From assembly GCA_017476665.1 (NCBI GenBank), contig JAFUZJ010000041.1, positions 42,898 through 106,897 on the forward strand: DNA of 64,000 nucleotides, written 5' to 3'. The stretch's first letter is position 1; every line of letters begins with the position of its first letter. Position numbers and translations under genes: made by a program. The stretch is from Lachnospiraceae bacterium (GTDB lineage: Bacteria; Bacillota; Clostridia; Lachnospirales; Lachnospiraceae). This document shows positions 45,680 through 53,714 of the stretch, in pieces. The notes beneath the pieces were generated by a model. It was given only the letters and a program-made list of their open reading frames with translations, had not been told where the DNA came from and did not search any database.

Positions 45680-46024
45680 CTATTTTTTCGTCTTTTCCTT
45701 TCTCGTGTAGGTAGCCCTTGTAAACCGAATATCGTATCCGCCGGCCACATAAATATCCCGGTCACCTGCGATTGCAATCGCCTCCTGCAGGGAACCTACG
45801 GTCACAAGATTATCGCCGGTATACTGCATCGTTGTGGAAACAATTATATTTTGCCGATTGGGCAGCGGGTGTCCGATCTCCTCGTAGGATTTTCTTCCCA
45901 TCACCACGATATTCCCCGTTGTAAGTTCTCTGAACTGCTTCTGCTCCCCTTTGATCTTCCAGGGTATACTCCCGTTTTTCCCTATCACATTATTTTTTGA
46001 ACGCGCTACGATCAGTCCTAACAT
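45680..46024 (-). CDS. Dihydrofolate reductase with internal deletion, probably inactive
   Basis: A 114-residue frame beginning as a normal DHFR (GLIVARSKNNVIGKNGSIPW, the Arg/Lys pocket, IVVMGRKSYEEIG near 40, NRQNIIVST near 57, and YVAGGY near 95). It then jumps directly to a DHFR-like tail (FTRATYTRKE) and stops. Normal enzymes have about 160 residues, so roughly 50 residues of the C-terminal half seem lost without a frame change. Essential strands are missing, so reduction of dihydrofolate is unlikely. AAAGGAG before the ATG lies inside the fic gene, which it overlaps by 35 nt. Another DHFR or a flavin thymidylate synthase would be expected elsewhere. Confidence 0.75.
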   Translation of the reverse strand: MLGLIVARSKNNVIGKNGSIPWKIKGEQKQFRELTTGNIVVMGRKSYEEIGHPLPNRQNIIVSTTMQYTGDNLVTVGSLQEAIAIAGDRDIYVAGGYDIRFTRATYTRKEKTKK

Positions 46025-47051
46025 GGTAATCTCCTTTAACTATCCAATGTCCATTCTTCTTTGAACCAATTCTGTCCAAAACTTGCTTTTTCTTTAGTGT
46101 ACTGATGGCTCTTGTAACTGTAGGTCTGCTGAAACCGGTTTTAGCCATTATCATCTCTATGGAAATATAATTATCTTCCTTTATGACATCATATACTACA
46201 GTTTCCTTCGCTGACAAATTTAAAGTATCATTTTTAGTATCATTTAAAGTATCATTTTTAAGATTTAAAGTATCATCATCAATAGATTTTTTGTATTCAG
46301 ATACCGCCTCTTCGAGATTCTGTACATGATGACGCAGCATAAACTCCAGAAAAAAAGCCGCCTCTCCCTTGTCCTGAGACTCCGCAAGACTTTTAATATA
46401 TTCTTCTCTGCTTTCTTTTTTCACTATGGATGGAACAACGCCAAATTCCATCTGAATCATATTCATCACCAATCTGGACATCCTTCCGTTTCCGTCAGCC
46501 CAGGGATGTATATAAACCAGATTGTAATGCGCCATAAAACTCAACTCATAAACCCTGTCTGTATCCCTCGAAGCAATACTTTTCCTTTGCGTATTAAGCC
46601 AACTGCAGAAATCCTCAAGTCGCTGTGGCACTTTCTGATAAGACATATAGCTTTTTCCACCGCGCCCTGCAGTTACATTCAAAAGCCTTAAATCCCCATT
46701 TGCACTGCTGAAATTTCCCACCATCGTCTTATATTCCGATCCTGTGTTCTTCATAACCATCCCAGACAAACGGCACAAGAGTTCCACACTGTAATCCCGA
46801 TGCTGCTCTGCCCATATAAATGCTTCTTCGTATGCGCGCTTCAGATCCAAATTCATAAACTGTTCTGTAAGAGACTTTCCCGGACTTATCCCTTCATCAA
46901 ACAATAATCGGTTTTCAATTTCTGTGACCGTTGACCCCTCCACAGCAGTAGAATGGGTAATAATAGAATACAGGTAGAGCTTATCGTAATCTATCTGATC
47001 GGGTATACCCAGTCCTTTATATTCTTCTAAAATTTCAGTCAATCTGCTCAT
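45990..47051 (-). CDS. Fic-domain AMP-transferase with N-terminal inhibitory motif and C-terminal winged helix
   Basis: A 353-residue protein. Near residue 33 stands SIITHSTAVEGSTVT, with the (S/T)xxxE(G/N) inhibitory motif of class II Fic proteins. The Fic core shows YIHPWADGNGRMSRLV near 182 (HxFx(D/E)GNGRxxR, with Trp for Phe), so it can attach AMP to a target. A repetitive linker of NDTLN units (about 260-285) leads to a helix-turn-helix (IEMIMAKTGFSRPTVTRAI). Target unknown; self-inhibition is likely. The ATG overlaps the upstream gene (ATGA) and follows GAGGAGAGGG. Confidence 0.9.
   Translation of the reverse strand: MSRLTEILEEYKGLGIPDQIDYDKLYLYSIITHSTAVEGSTVTEIENRLLFDEGISPGKSLTEQFMNLDLKRAYEEAFIWAEQHRDYSVELLCRLSGMVMKNTGSEYKTMVGNFSSANGDLRLLNVTAGRGGKSYMSYQKVPQRLEDFCSWLNTQRKSIASRDTDRVYELSFMAHYNLVYIHPWADGNGRMSRLVMNMIQMEFGVVPSIVKKESREEYIKSLAESQDKGEAAFFLEFMLRHHVQNLEEAVSEYKKSIDDDTLNLKNDTLNDTKNDTLNLSAKETVVYDVIKEDNYISIEMIMAKTGFSRPTVTRAISTLKKKQVLDRIGSKKNGHWIVKGDYHVRTDRSAFKK
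46218..46276. repeat. Three 14-bp direct repeats in the fic linker
   Basis: ATTTAAAGTATCAT occurs at 46218-46231, 46242-46255 and 46263-46276 (plus strand), with a partial copy between. On the coding strand the copies encode the NDTLN linker. Unit spacing stays in frame, so slippage would change linker length without killing the gene. Confidence 0.8.
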
Positions 47052-47398
47052 GCATCCAGCCCTCTCCTCAAATAGATCATATCCACAAGCTGCACGCCAC
47101 ACTCCACGATCGGATGATCGTAGTTCTCAACAAAAAAATTTTTGATCCTATGGTGTAGCACAAAACCGCATTTTACATAAAACGGTATCGTAAGCGGACT
47201 ATCTCCTGTTCCAACCTGCAGAAACGAAAACTGTCCTTTATATCTGTCTGCAACATACTCGCCTTTCACGCCGCCATCATCCAAAACAAACATGATACCT
47301 CTCTCAAGATAGCGGTCTATCATGTCCTCCTGTTCGTCTGCTAACAGGAGCAGGGAAAGGTATTGCTTTTTATTTTCTGTAATTTCCCTTATCTGCAT
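47048..47398 (-). CDS. GNAT acetyltransferase with apparent internal deletion, probably inactive
   Basis: A 116-residue frame resembling a clostridial GNAT protein: REITENKKQYLSLLLLADEQ, MFVLDDGGVKGEY at the front and FLQVGTGDSPLTIPFYVKCG, CGVQLVDMIYLRR at the end. Between them (near residue 47) the usual segment with the acetyl-CoA motif (V.P..QGKGxG, about 30-35 residues) is absent: GVKGEY is joined directly to VADRYKGQFS. Relatives have about 145 residues. Without this loop it should not bind acetyl-CoA. The frame is open, so it may still be made. It overlaps fic by 4 nt. Confidence 0.7.
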   Translation of the reverse strand: MQIREITENKKQYLSLLLLADEQEDMIDRYLERGIMFVLDDGGVKGEYVADRYKGQFSFLQVGTGDSPLTIPFYVKCGFVLHHRIKNFFVENYDHPIVECGVQLVDMIYLRRGLDA

Positions 47399-47452
47399 TT
47401 CTTTTCAAGTCCCTAAGCTCATTTCCTCTTTTCTTCCAACCAGAATCCCGAT

Positions 47453-47941
47453 TTATTGCCCTATCACTGTTTTAACAAGCTGCCATGCAATACTTCCCTC
47501 CCGCAGCAACGACAAAGCATTCTCATACTTTACCCATTCCACGGAATCAACTTCCCCCGATAACTTAAAATCCTGCTTCTTTACAGTCGCTTTGTATCCC
47601 AGCATCAGCATTTCTTTCTTATCATACGGATAGCTGCTGATATACTCCACTGATTTAACCTCCTGACCGATCTCTTCTTTTACCTCTCGGATCACGGTTT
47701 CCTCCGCCGATTCTCCTAGTTTCATGACTCCTGCTACGCAAACATGATTCGTTGTGGAAACATAATTCTGGCGCAGCAATGCGACCTCTTCGGACTGGTT
47801 GACAACTGCTGCAATTATACTCGTTGTGAACATATCCCATAAAGGAGTGCTACACTTCTCACAATACGGAATTTTTCCCTCGTCTCCGATTTCTTTACTG
47901 ATGAGTTTTGTTCCACAATGTGGGCAAAATGTAAAATGCAT
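47453..47941 (-). CDS. Nudix hydrolase with N-terminal zinc ribbon
   Basis: A 162-residue protein with a zinc ribbon (FCPHCGTKL and YCEKCSTPLW, four Cys) followed by a Nudix domain. The Nudix box is complete: G at GVMKLGESAEETVIREVKEE near 72-94 (Gx5Ex7REVxEExG). The layout is like NudC-type NADH pyrophosphatases but shorter. It should cleave a nucleoside diphosphate linked to another group. It lies at the upstream end of the A+T-rich cluster, 54 bp before the GNAT gene. RBS GCAGGGAGAG precedes the ATG. Confidence 0.88.
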   Translation of the reverse strand: MHFTFCPHCGTKLISKEIGDEGKIPYCEKCSTPLWDMFTTSIIAAVVNQSEEVALLRQNYVSTTNHVCVAGVMKLGESAEETVIREVKEEIGQEVKSVEYISSYPYDKKEMLMLGYKATVKKQDFKLSGEVDSVEWVKYENALSLLREGSIAWQLVKTVIGQ

Positions 47942-48107
47942 GATATTTTCTCTCCCTGCTATCTATTACACCGGATAGCTAGCTATGAATTTATTTCCCC
48001 AAAATCACCGTTGCTATTTGTTTTCTTTGTTTCCCTCATTCTTTGCTACATACATTATCATCACTTGTTCCATTCTATCTATCCTGATTTTACGCTCTGT
48101 CTTGCGC

Positions 48108-48504
48108 TTAGATCCACCATTCCGGCGTGATCTCCCCGAGCTTGACCGTGCGCCCGGCTGCATAGTCCAGCATGATCTCAATATCCTTATAGGCACTTGG
48201 CATGAGCTGCACCATAAGTTCACGGCAGGCGCCACAGGGCGCTCCGTTGGAACCGTCCGGCAGGATTGCCAATACCTACCTTATCGATCTCCTGCTCCCC
48301 ATTGGTGATCATATTGAAAATCGCGTTCCTCTCCGCGCAGATCCCAAGTGTCGAACAGGTATCGATACATCCCCCTGTATATATCTTTCCTGACTTTGAA
48401 AGAATGGCCACCGACACTTCCCCGCAGGTAATATATTCTGAAATTCTACGTTCATTCAGAACTGCTTTGGCAGCCTCATACATTTTTGTCCATATTGTTT
48501 CCAT
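48108..48504 (-). pseudogene. Cytidine deaminase family gene, frameshifted
   Basis: The first frame (48504 to about 48270) gives METIWTKMYEAAKAVLNERR, EVSVAILSKSGKIYTGGC and the zinc/catalytic motif TLGICAERNAI, then derails to NPAGRFQRSALWRLP and stops. The next frame from about 48272 continues perfectly: AILPDGSNGAPCGACRELMV with the two zinc-binding Cys (PCGAC), then YKDIEIML and the end ITPEWWI at 48108. A single-base insertion or deletion at about 48269-48280 joins them. A sequencing error is possible. The intact protein would deaminate cytidine or a similar base. RBS GAGGG is present. Confidence 0.82.
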
Positions 48505-48541
48505 TCAGATTTCCCTCTATAATCAGATCTGTTAGATTTCC

Positions 48542-50080
48542 CTACAATTTCTTCCTCTGCTTCAACACTGGTGTCACGCTGAACACTTCTTGAAAGAAAC
48601 GCGCACGGGAATCAAAATATCCCTTCTCTAACATCAGATCCTCCATAGTATCCGCGCTGATGACCAGCTCATTGTCCTGCAGCAGAGCCTTGATGCGCTT
48701 CAGTTTCTGCTTATGGCTGCGATCCATGCTGGCAGCCAGCCGCAAAATGGCAGTCAGCTTCGCCACGGTCAGATAGGTCTGACGATCCATGTTCTCCTGC
48801 TTCATCACCTGCTCATAGTAACCAAAAGGGCTGTGGTTGAAGCGCACAATGTTTGCCACCAGCTCCCGCTCCTTGTGGGAAAGTCCGATGATCTCTGTCG
48901 CCATGACGATATTGTAGGAAGATTCTCCGATATCCACCATGCTGATATATTTCCCACAGTCATGCAGAATGGCTGCAAGGCGCAGATACAGCCTTTCCCT
49001 TCTGCCCAGACCGTGTACCTTTTTCATGCTGTCAAAAATGGTTGCCGTGATAGTCTCCAATGTCTCCGCCCGTTTCTGGCTGCCCTGATAGCGTTTGCTG
49101 ATGTTCATGGCACAGGCCACAATATCCTCTTCAAAGTTATGTTCCGCCTTGAACATACCGATGCTCTCACCGTACTCATAGGCAATTCCGTCGCAGAGCG
49201 TCACCCCCGGCGTCCAGACCTTCTCCGCCCCCATCAGTTTCGCTACATGCTTGGCAATGATCGAGCTGATAAACACAAGGGGCACTTTCTCCTCCACCGT
49301 GTCCAGCTTCTTGGCAAGCTGAGATATTTCATTTCGGTTCCAGTAGAAAACCAGCGTATCAAAATCCTCAAAGGTGATCGCCGCCTCCTCTTTCCTGTGT
49401 CCCACCTGCTTCACTGCCCATGGGGACACATAATCGTCGATCAGAATAATCCGCTGGATCTCTCTGTCCTTCAGATACAGCTTTTTGTAAGAAGACATCT
49501 GCGCCATGACCATCTCATCCACTAAATGCTCAAAATGAGACGCCGGTGCATTGATATGTTTCATGACCTCCAAAATCCGCAACACACCCAGCCGCAGATT
49601 CTGTGTGGACACCAATGTATCATTGTCAAACAGAGACAACTGGATACTTCCTCCCCCGATATCCACGATTGCCGTTTTCTCCTCTATGACACGGCGGAAA
49701 CTCTCCCCCTTGGATGCAATGGATTTGTAATCCAAAAAGCGCTGCTCCGAATTGCTCAGCACCTCAATGGTAAGCCCGGTTCGCTGCTTGATCTGATCCA
49801 GCACCACAACGGTATTGTTAGTCTCCCGGATAGCACTGGTGCCGTATGCCTTGTAGGCGTCCACCTTGTAAGAATCCATGATCTTCGTGAATTCCTTCAA
49901 GGTACGACAGAGCTCGTCCATCTTGTCCGCGCTGATCTTGCCCGTGGCATAAGTACCCGTGCCCAGATCCAGCCTCTGGCTCACGGAATCAATCTCCCTT
50001 AACTTATTCTTGCCTGACAGTTCAAATATCTTCATTGACAGCTCATAGCTGCCCACATCAATTGCCGCAAATGTCTTCAT
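48542..50080 (-). CDS. Ppx/GppA-type exopolyphosphatase with HD domain
   Basis: A 512-residue protein. The actin-like N-terminal half has FAAIDVGSYELSMKIFEL at the start, AYGTSAIRE near 85, AIVDIGGGSIQLSLF near 140 and LCDGIAYEYG near 300. The C-terminal part has an HD motif LAAILHDCGKYIS near 372 and a long helical end. Members split phosphate from polyphosphate or pppGpp. With ppk1 at 43.4 kb the region could make and degrade polyphosphate. The ATG at 50080 overlaps the stop of the upstream ATPase (ATGA), so the two are coupled; GGGAGG precedes it. Confidence 0.9.
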   Translation of the reverse strand: MKTFAAIDVGSYELSMKIFELSGKNKLREIDSVSQRLDLGTGTYATGKISADKMDELCRTLKEFTKIMDSYKVDAYKAYGTSAIRETNNTVVVLDQIKQRTGLTIEVLSNSEQRFLDYKSIASKGESFRRVIEEKTAIVDIGGGSIQLSLFDNDTLVSTQNLRLGVLRILEVMKHINAPASHFEHLVDEMVMAQMSSYKKLYLKDREIQRIILIDDYVSPWAVKQVGHRKEEAAITFEDFDTLVFYWNRNEISQLAKKLDTVEEKVPLVFISSIIAKHVAKLMGAEKVWTPGVTLCDGIAYEYGESIGMFKAEHNFEEDIVACAMNISKRYQGSQKRAETLETITATIFDSMKKVHGLGRRERLYLRLAAILHDCGKYISMVDIGESSYNIVMATEIIGLSHKERELVANIVRFNHSPFGYYEQVMKQENMDRQTYLTVAKLTAILRLAASMDRSHKQKLKRIKALLQDNELVISADTMEDLMLEKGYFDSRARFFQEVFSVTPVLKQRKKL

Positions 50081-51387
50081 CGTATTTTGTTCCTCCCCAA
50101 TAAGTAATCGATAAACTGCTGCGCCGTCCTGCCGGAAAGTCCGCCGTGGGCAAGCTCCCATTTGTTTGCCTCCAAGAGCAGTTCCTCCTCGGGCATGGTA
50201 ATCCCTTCCCGCTTGGCCAGTTCCCGCACGATCTGCTGGAACTCCTTTTTTGTGGGCGCGCCGAAATAAATGGTCACACCAAAACGGCTCACCAGAGAAA
50301 GCTTCTCCTGCACCGTGTCGCCGGTGTGCATGTCCTCCCGGATTTCCTCCCTGTCATTGTAATTCTCCCGGATCAGATGACGACGGTTCGAGGTAGCGTA
50401 GATCAGCACATTCTCCGGCTTTTTCTCCAGGCCGCCTTCGATCACAGCCTTTAAGTATTTATACTCGATTTCAAAGTCTTCAAAGCTCAGATCGTCCATG
50501 TAAATAATAAACTTGTAATTGCGGTTCTTGATTTGGGCGATCACATCATTCAGATCCTGGAACTGATGCTTGTAAATCTCGATGACCCGCAGGCCTCTGT
50601 CGTAATACGCATTGGCAATGGCCTTGATACAGGAGGATTTGCCCGTTCCCGCGTCGCCGAACAGCAGGCAGTTATTCGCCTTCCGCCCGCTCACAAAAGC
50701 CTCCGTATTGTCGATCAGCTTCTGCTTGGGGATCTCATATCCGACCAGATCGTCCAGCTTTACATGGGCGATATTCAGGATGGGATTCACCTGCACCCTG
50801 CTGCCCTCCCCGCTCTCTTCGTGGGCAACGCGGAAGGATTTATGTAAACCGAATTTTCCCACGCCGTACTCTTTGTAAAATTCCGTCAAGGTATCCTTCA
50901 TCTCCCGGGGCGTGCGGTTCTCGCAAAAATGCTCCGCCAGCTCGCAGATCCGCGCACAGATCCTGCGGTTGTAAACCTTGCTCTCCTGGGTACTGGACTC
51001 ATAGTTTTGGATCAGCGCAAACTCCGGCACCTTAAGGGTATCCATGATGGGCTTTAAATCATAATCATAAAATTCTTTGAAGATCACAATGTCGTGCAGC
51101 GCCGCGTCATTGATGCTGCCCTGAATGGCGCCCCGGATCTCGCAGCCCTTGCTGTAGCTGTTCTCACAGTTGACCAGAATATTGGCGAGATAACAGTGCC
51201 ACAGATTGCCGTGGAAACCGAAATTTCCCGCCAGCTCCAACAGCTGATGCATACACTGATAAAATAGCGCCCGCAAATCCTCCGCATTATAATACTCGTC
51301 CTCGTAGTTCGTCATCAAAAATGCCATGTCGTAAAGCAGCTGGTCATCTTCAAAATCTCTGTATAATAAAAGCTCCTGTTCGCGCAT
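50077..51387 (-). CDS. DUF815 AAA+ ATPase
   Basis: A 436-residue protein. The first 200 residues are helical with no known fold. An AAA+ module follows: DDLVGYEIPKQKLIDNTEAF near 210, Walker A LFGDAGTGKSS near 243, Walker B FIIYMDDLSFED near 295, sensor ATSNRRHL near 330, SRFGVTIYFGAP near 370. I recognise it as the DUF815 family, whose target is unknown. It starts an operon with the Ppx/GppA gene (4-nt overlap), so a role linked to polyphosphate or (p)ppGpp turnover is possible, but only by position. Confidence 0.9.
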   Translation of the reverse strand: MREQELLLYRDFEDDQLLYDMAFLMTNYEDEYYNAEDLRALFYQCMHQLLELAGNFGFHGNLWHCYLANILVNCENSYSKGCEIRGAIQGSINDAALHDIVIFKEFYDYDLKPIMDTLKVPEFALIQNYESSTQESKVYNRRICARICELAEHFCENRTPREMKDTLTEFYKEYGVGKFGLHKSFRVAHEESGEGSRVQVNPILNIAHVKLDDLVGYEIPKQKLIDNTEAFVSGRKANNCLLFGDAGTGKSSCIKAIANAYYDRGLRVIEIYKHQFQDLNDVIAQIKNRNYKFIIYMDDLSFEDFEIEYKYLKAVIEGGLEKKPENVLIYATSNRRHLIRENYNDREEIREDMHTGDTVQEKLSLVSRFGVTIYFGAPTKKEFQQIVRELAKREGITMPEEELLLEANKWELAHGGLSGRTAQQFIDYLLGRNKIR

Positions 51388-51417
51388 GTGTGGTCTCCTT
51401 TTGTTGTATCCTTCTCC

Positions 51418-52542
51418 CTAATAATTCCCCAGAATCTTCATATTCCGCGCTTCGTCCCGCAGTCCTCTCAGCGCATTCTTTACGGCACTGTCCGCCAGAT
51501 TCCCCTCGAAATCCACAAAGAAGCGATACTCCCAGTTGCGGTCTTCAATCGGACGACTCTCGATCTTGGTCATGTTCAGGTTATTATAAATAAAATGGGA
51601 CAACATGTGGTACAAAGACCCGCTCTCGTGGGGCACCTCAAAACAGATGCTCACCTTGGACGCGTCCTTCCGGAAGATTTTCTGATTGGTCACGATGATA
51701 AACCGGGTGGAATTGGTCCCGGACTGGTTCACGCCCTGCTTCAAGACCTCCAGCCCATAGATCTGCCCCGCCAAAGCGCTGGCAATGGCCACCTGGGACT
51801 TGTCCTGCTCATTCGCCACCTTTCTGGCCGCAAAGGCATTGTTCTGCATGCTGATCTGCTGCCAGGGGTGATCTGCCAGGAATTTGGCGCTCTGCATCAG
51901 GGACTGTGGGTGAGAATACACGGTCTTGATGTCGGAGATCTGCGCCCCCGGCACCCCTAGCAAACAATGCTCGATTCGTATGATCTGCTCCCCTACGATA
52001 TAGTTCTCAAATTCCACCAAAAGGTCGTAAATCTCATTGACGATACCTGCGGTGGAGTTCTCGATGGGCAGCACCGCAAAGTCCGCGCTCCCCTCATCTA
52101 TGGCGCTCATGGCATCCCGGAAGGTATCCACATGAAAGTTCTGAATGCTCTTCCCGAAATACTGCATCATGGCCATCTGGGAATAAGCGCCCTCCGCTCC
52201 CTGAAATACAACTCTCGCCTTCTTCGTATCCAGGTCGTCCACGCCAATAAAGGGCAGCTTGCCCTGCCCTCCTTTTTCTGAAATCAACCGGTACTGCAGC
52301 TTTCTGCTCATGGACATAATCTGCTCAAAGAGCTCCTGCACTCCGAGACCGTTAAATTCATTGTGTGTCAGTGAGCGCACCTTCGCAAGTTTCTCCTGCT
52401 CCCGCACTCTGTCAAACACTTTCTTACCGTTCTCAATCTTATACTCTGCCACCTGCGCGCAGATGTCCATCCGCTTCTCATACAGCTCCACGATCTGCGC
52501 ATCAATCTCATCCAATCCCTGTCTCAATTCTCCTAAGTCCAT
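51418..52542 (-). CDS. pheA: Bifunctional chorismate mutase / prephenate dehydratase
   Basis: A 374-residue P-protein of phenylalanine synthesis. Residues 1-85: AroQ chorismate mutase (LRQGLDEIDAQIVELYEKR, VAEYKIENGKKVFD). Residues about 107-285: prephenate dehydratase (RVVFQGAEGAYSQMAM, PIENSTAGIVNEIYDLL, HCLLG, SHPQSL, and GTNSTRFIIV). Residues about 295-370: ACT domain with the phenylalanine-binding ESRP motif. All blocks are complete. I chose the ATG at 52542 since CAGGAGA lies 8 nt upstream. Its promoter overlaps that of the divergent DUF5050 gene. No attenuator-like leader is visible. Confidence 0.95.
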   Translation of the reverse strand: MDLGELRQGLDEIDAQIVELYEKRMDICAQVAEYKIENGKKVFDRVREQEKLAKVRSLTHNEFNGLGVQELFEQIMSMSRKLQYRLISEKGGQGKLPFIGVDDLDTKKARVVFQGAEGAYSQMAMMQYFGKSIQNFHVDTFRDAMSAIDEGSADFAVLPIENSTAGIVNEIYDLLVEFENYIVGEQIIRIEHCLLGVPGAQISDIKTVYSHPQSLMQSAKFLADHPWQQISMQNNAFAARKVANEQDKSQVAIASALAGQIYGLEVLKQGVNQSGTNSTRFIIVTNQKIFRKDASKVSICFEVPHESGSLYHMLSHFIYNNLNMTKIESRPIEDRNWEYRFFVDFEGNLADSAVKNALRGLRDEARNMKILGNY

Positions 52543-52587
52543 CTCTGTTGTCTCCTGCATTACAAATTTTCATACTATTCCACCATT

Positions 52588-52616
52588 ATCTTATACCAAA
52601 ACCCGCTTGATAGCAA
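52588..52616 (-). promoter_or_regulatory. Putative pheA promoter
   Basis: On the minus strand TTGCTA (52611-52616), a 17-bp spacer and TAAGAT (52588-52593). Its -35 box overlaps the -35 box of the divergent promoter. Confidence 0.5.
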
Positions 52617-52635
52617 GCAAAAACAAGTGTATACT
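52607..52635 (+). promoter_or_regulatory. Sigma-A promoter of the DUF5050 gene
   Basis: TTGATA (52607-52612), a 17-bp spacer and TATACT (52630-52635), 45 bp before the start codon. Confidence 0.8.
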
Positions 52636-52680
52636 AAAGTCAGGATCTGATTCCAAAATGATCTTCCGTGGGGTGAATTT

Positions 52681-53697
52681 ATGGCAAAAAAGAAAAACGG
52701 GCTCAGTCCCGCATTTTATATCGTATCCGGCATCGTTCTGCTCCTGCTCTTTGCGGCAGTGATCTACTATGTTTTCTTCGCCTCAAAAATGGAGATGAAT
52801 CCTGCCGGGACTGTGGGGAACACTGCAGGAAATCTGAACAACGCAGGTCTGTTCTGCGAACACAACGGCACCGTATATTTTTCCAATCCCAGAGACGGCG
52901 GCGCACTCTACGCCATGAACGCAGATGAGAGCAACATCAGAAAACTCTACGCCATGTCTGTGCGCAACATTTTGGCAGGCGGCGATTACCTGTACTATTT
53001 CCAGATGAATTCCTCGGATGTCAGCGGTTTTGCCAGCGTGGTCGGCAACCACTCCTTCAACCGCAGTCATCTGGACGGCAGTCAATCCGTGGCGCTGACC
53101 AAGGACGTGGTAACCAACGGCCAGCTCATCGATAACTATCTCTATCTCCAGACGGCAGGAAGCGGACAGCCATCCTTCTACAAACTGAAAATTGACAAGT
53201 CTGAACAGGTCAAGCTTGCCGATTACACCGTCAATCCGGCCTGTGCCGAAGACGGCATATTCTATTATAACGGCACCCGGAACGATCATGCGTTGTATCA
53301 GTGGAACACTGCCAATGATTCCACTTCCTTGATCTGGAACGGCAATCTCTGGTATCCGGTTTTGGATGGGAATTATATTTATTATATGGATGTTTCAGCC
53401 AAGTACAGGCTATGCAGATTTTCCCTGTCTTCGCAGGAAATTGAGATCCTCACAAATGACCATGTAGATTGTTTCAATGTCGGAAACGGCTTTATTTACT
53501 ACCAGACAAATGCCGCCGTCTCACCACAGCTCAAGTGCATGCATACAGACGGCAGCAACTCTTTCGTGTTGGCGGACGGCGTTTTTACCAATATCAATAT
53601 GACTTCCCAATATGTGTATTTTCAGCAGTTCGGCGTGGACGGTTCCCTGTATCACGCAAGACTCGGCAGCGATAGCTATCGGATCTTCGGAGAGTAG
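52681..53697 (+). CDS. Membrane-anchored DUF5050 beta-propeller-like protein
   Basis: A 338-residue protein. A short basic start (MAKKKNG) and one membrane helix (about 10-34) anchor an external domain of repeated beta strands, with recurring units such as GTVYFSNPRDGGALYAMNAD, DGIFYYNGT and GNYIYYMD, typical of DUF5050 proteins (related to prolow-density/WD-like propellers). No enzyme motif is seen; these proteins may bind ligands at the cell surface. It is alone, with its own promoter, and ends 17 bp before the convergent folate operon; no terminator is evident there. Confidence 0.83.
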   Translation: MAKKKNGLSPAFYIVSGIVLLLLFAAVIYYVFFASKMEMNPAGTVGNTAGNLNNAGLFCEHNGTVYFSNPRDGGALYAMNADESNIRKLYAMSVRNILAGGDYLYYFQMNSSDVSGFASVVGNHSFNRSHLDGSQSVALTKDVVTNGQLIDNYLYLQTAGSGQPSFYKLKIDKSEQVKLADYTVNPACAEDGIFYYNGTRNDHALYQWNTANDSTSLIWNGNLWYPVLDGNYIYYMDVSAKYRLCRFSLSSQEIEILTNDHVDCFNVGNGFIYYQTNAAVSPQLKCMHTDGSNSFVLADGVFTNINMTSQYVYFQQFGVDGSLYHARLGSDSYRIFGE

Positions 53698-53714
53698 ATG
53701 CCATCAAGACCGGA

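Noticed and set aside
47942-48107. Possible small gene in the 166-bp gap between the Nudix gene and the deaminase remnant
   Set aside because: Only a 19-codon frame without a ribosome binding site is found; I see nothing else there.
48220-48504. Stand-alone 94-residue protein
   Set aside because: Its last 15 residues are out of frame; the true end of a cytidine deaminase continues in the next frame, so it is treated as a pseudogene.
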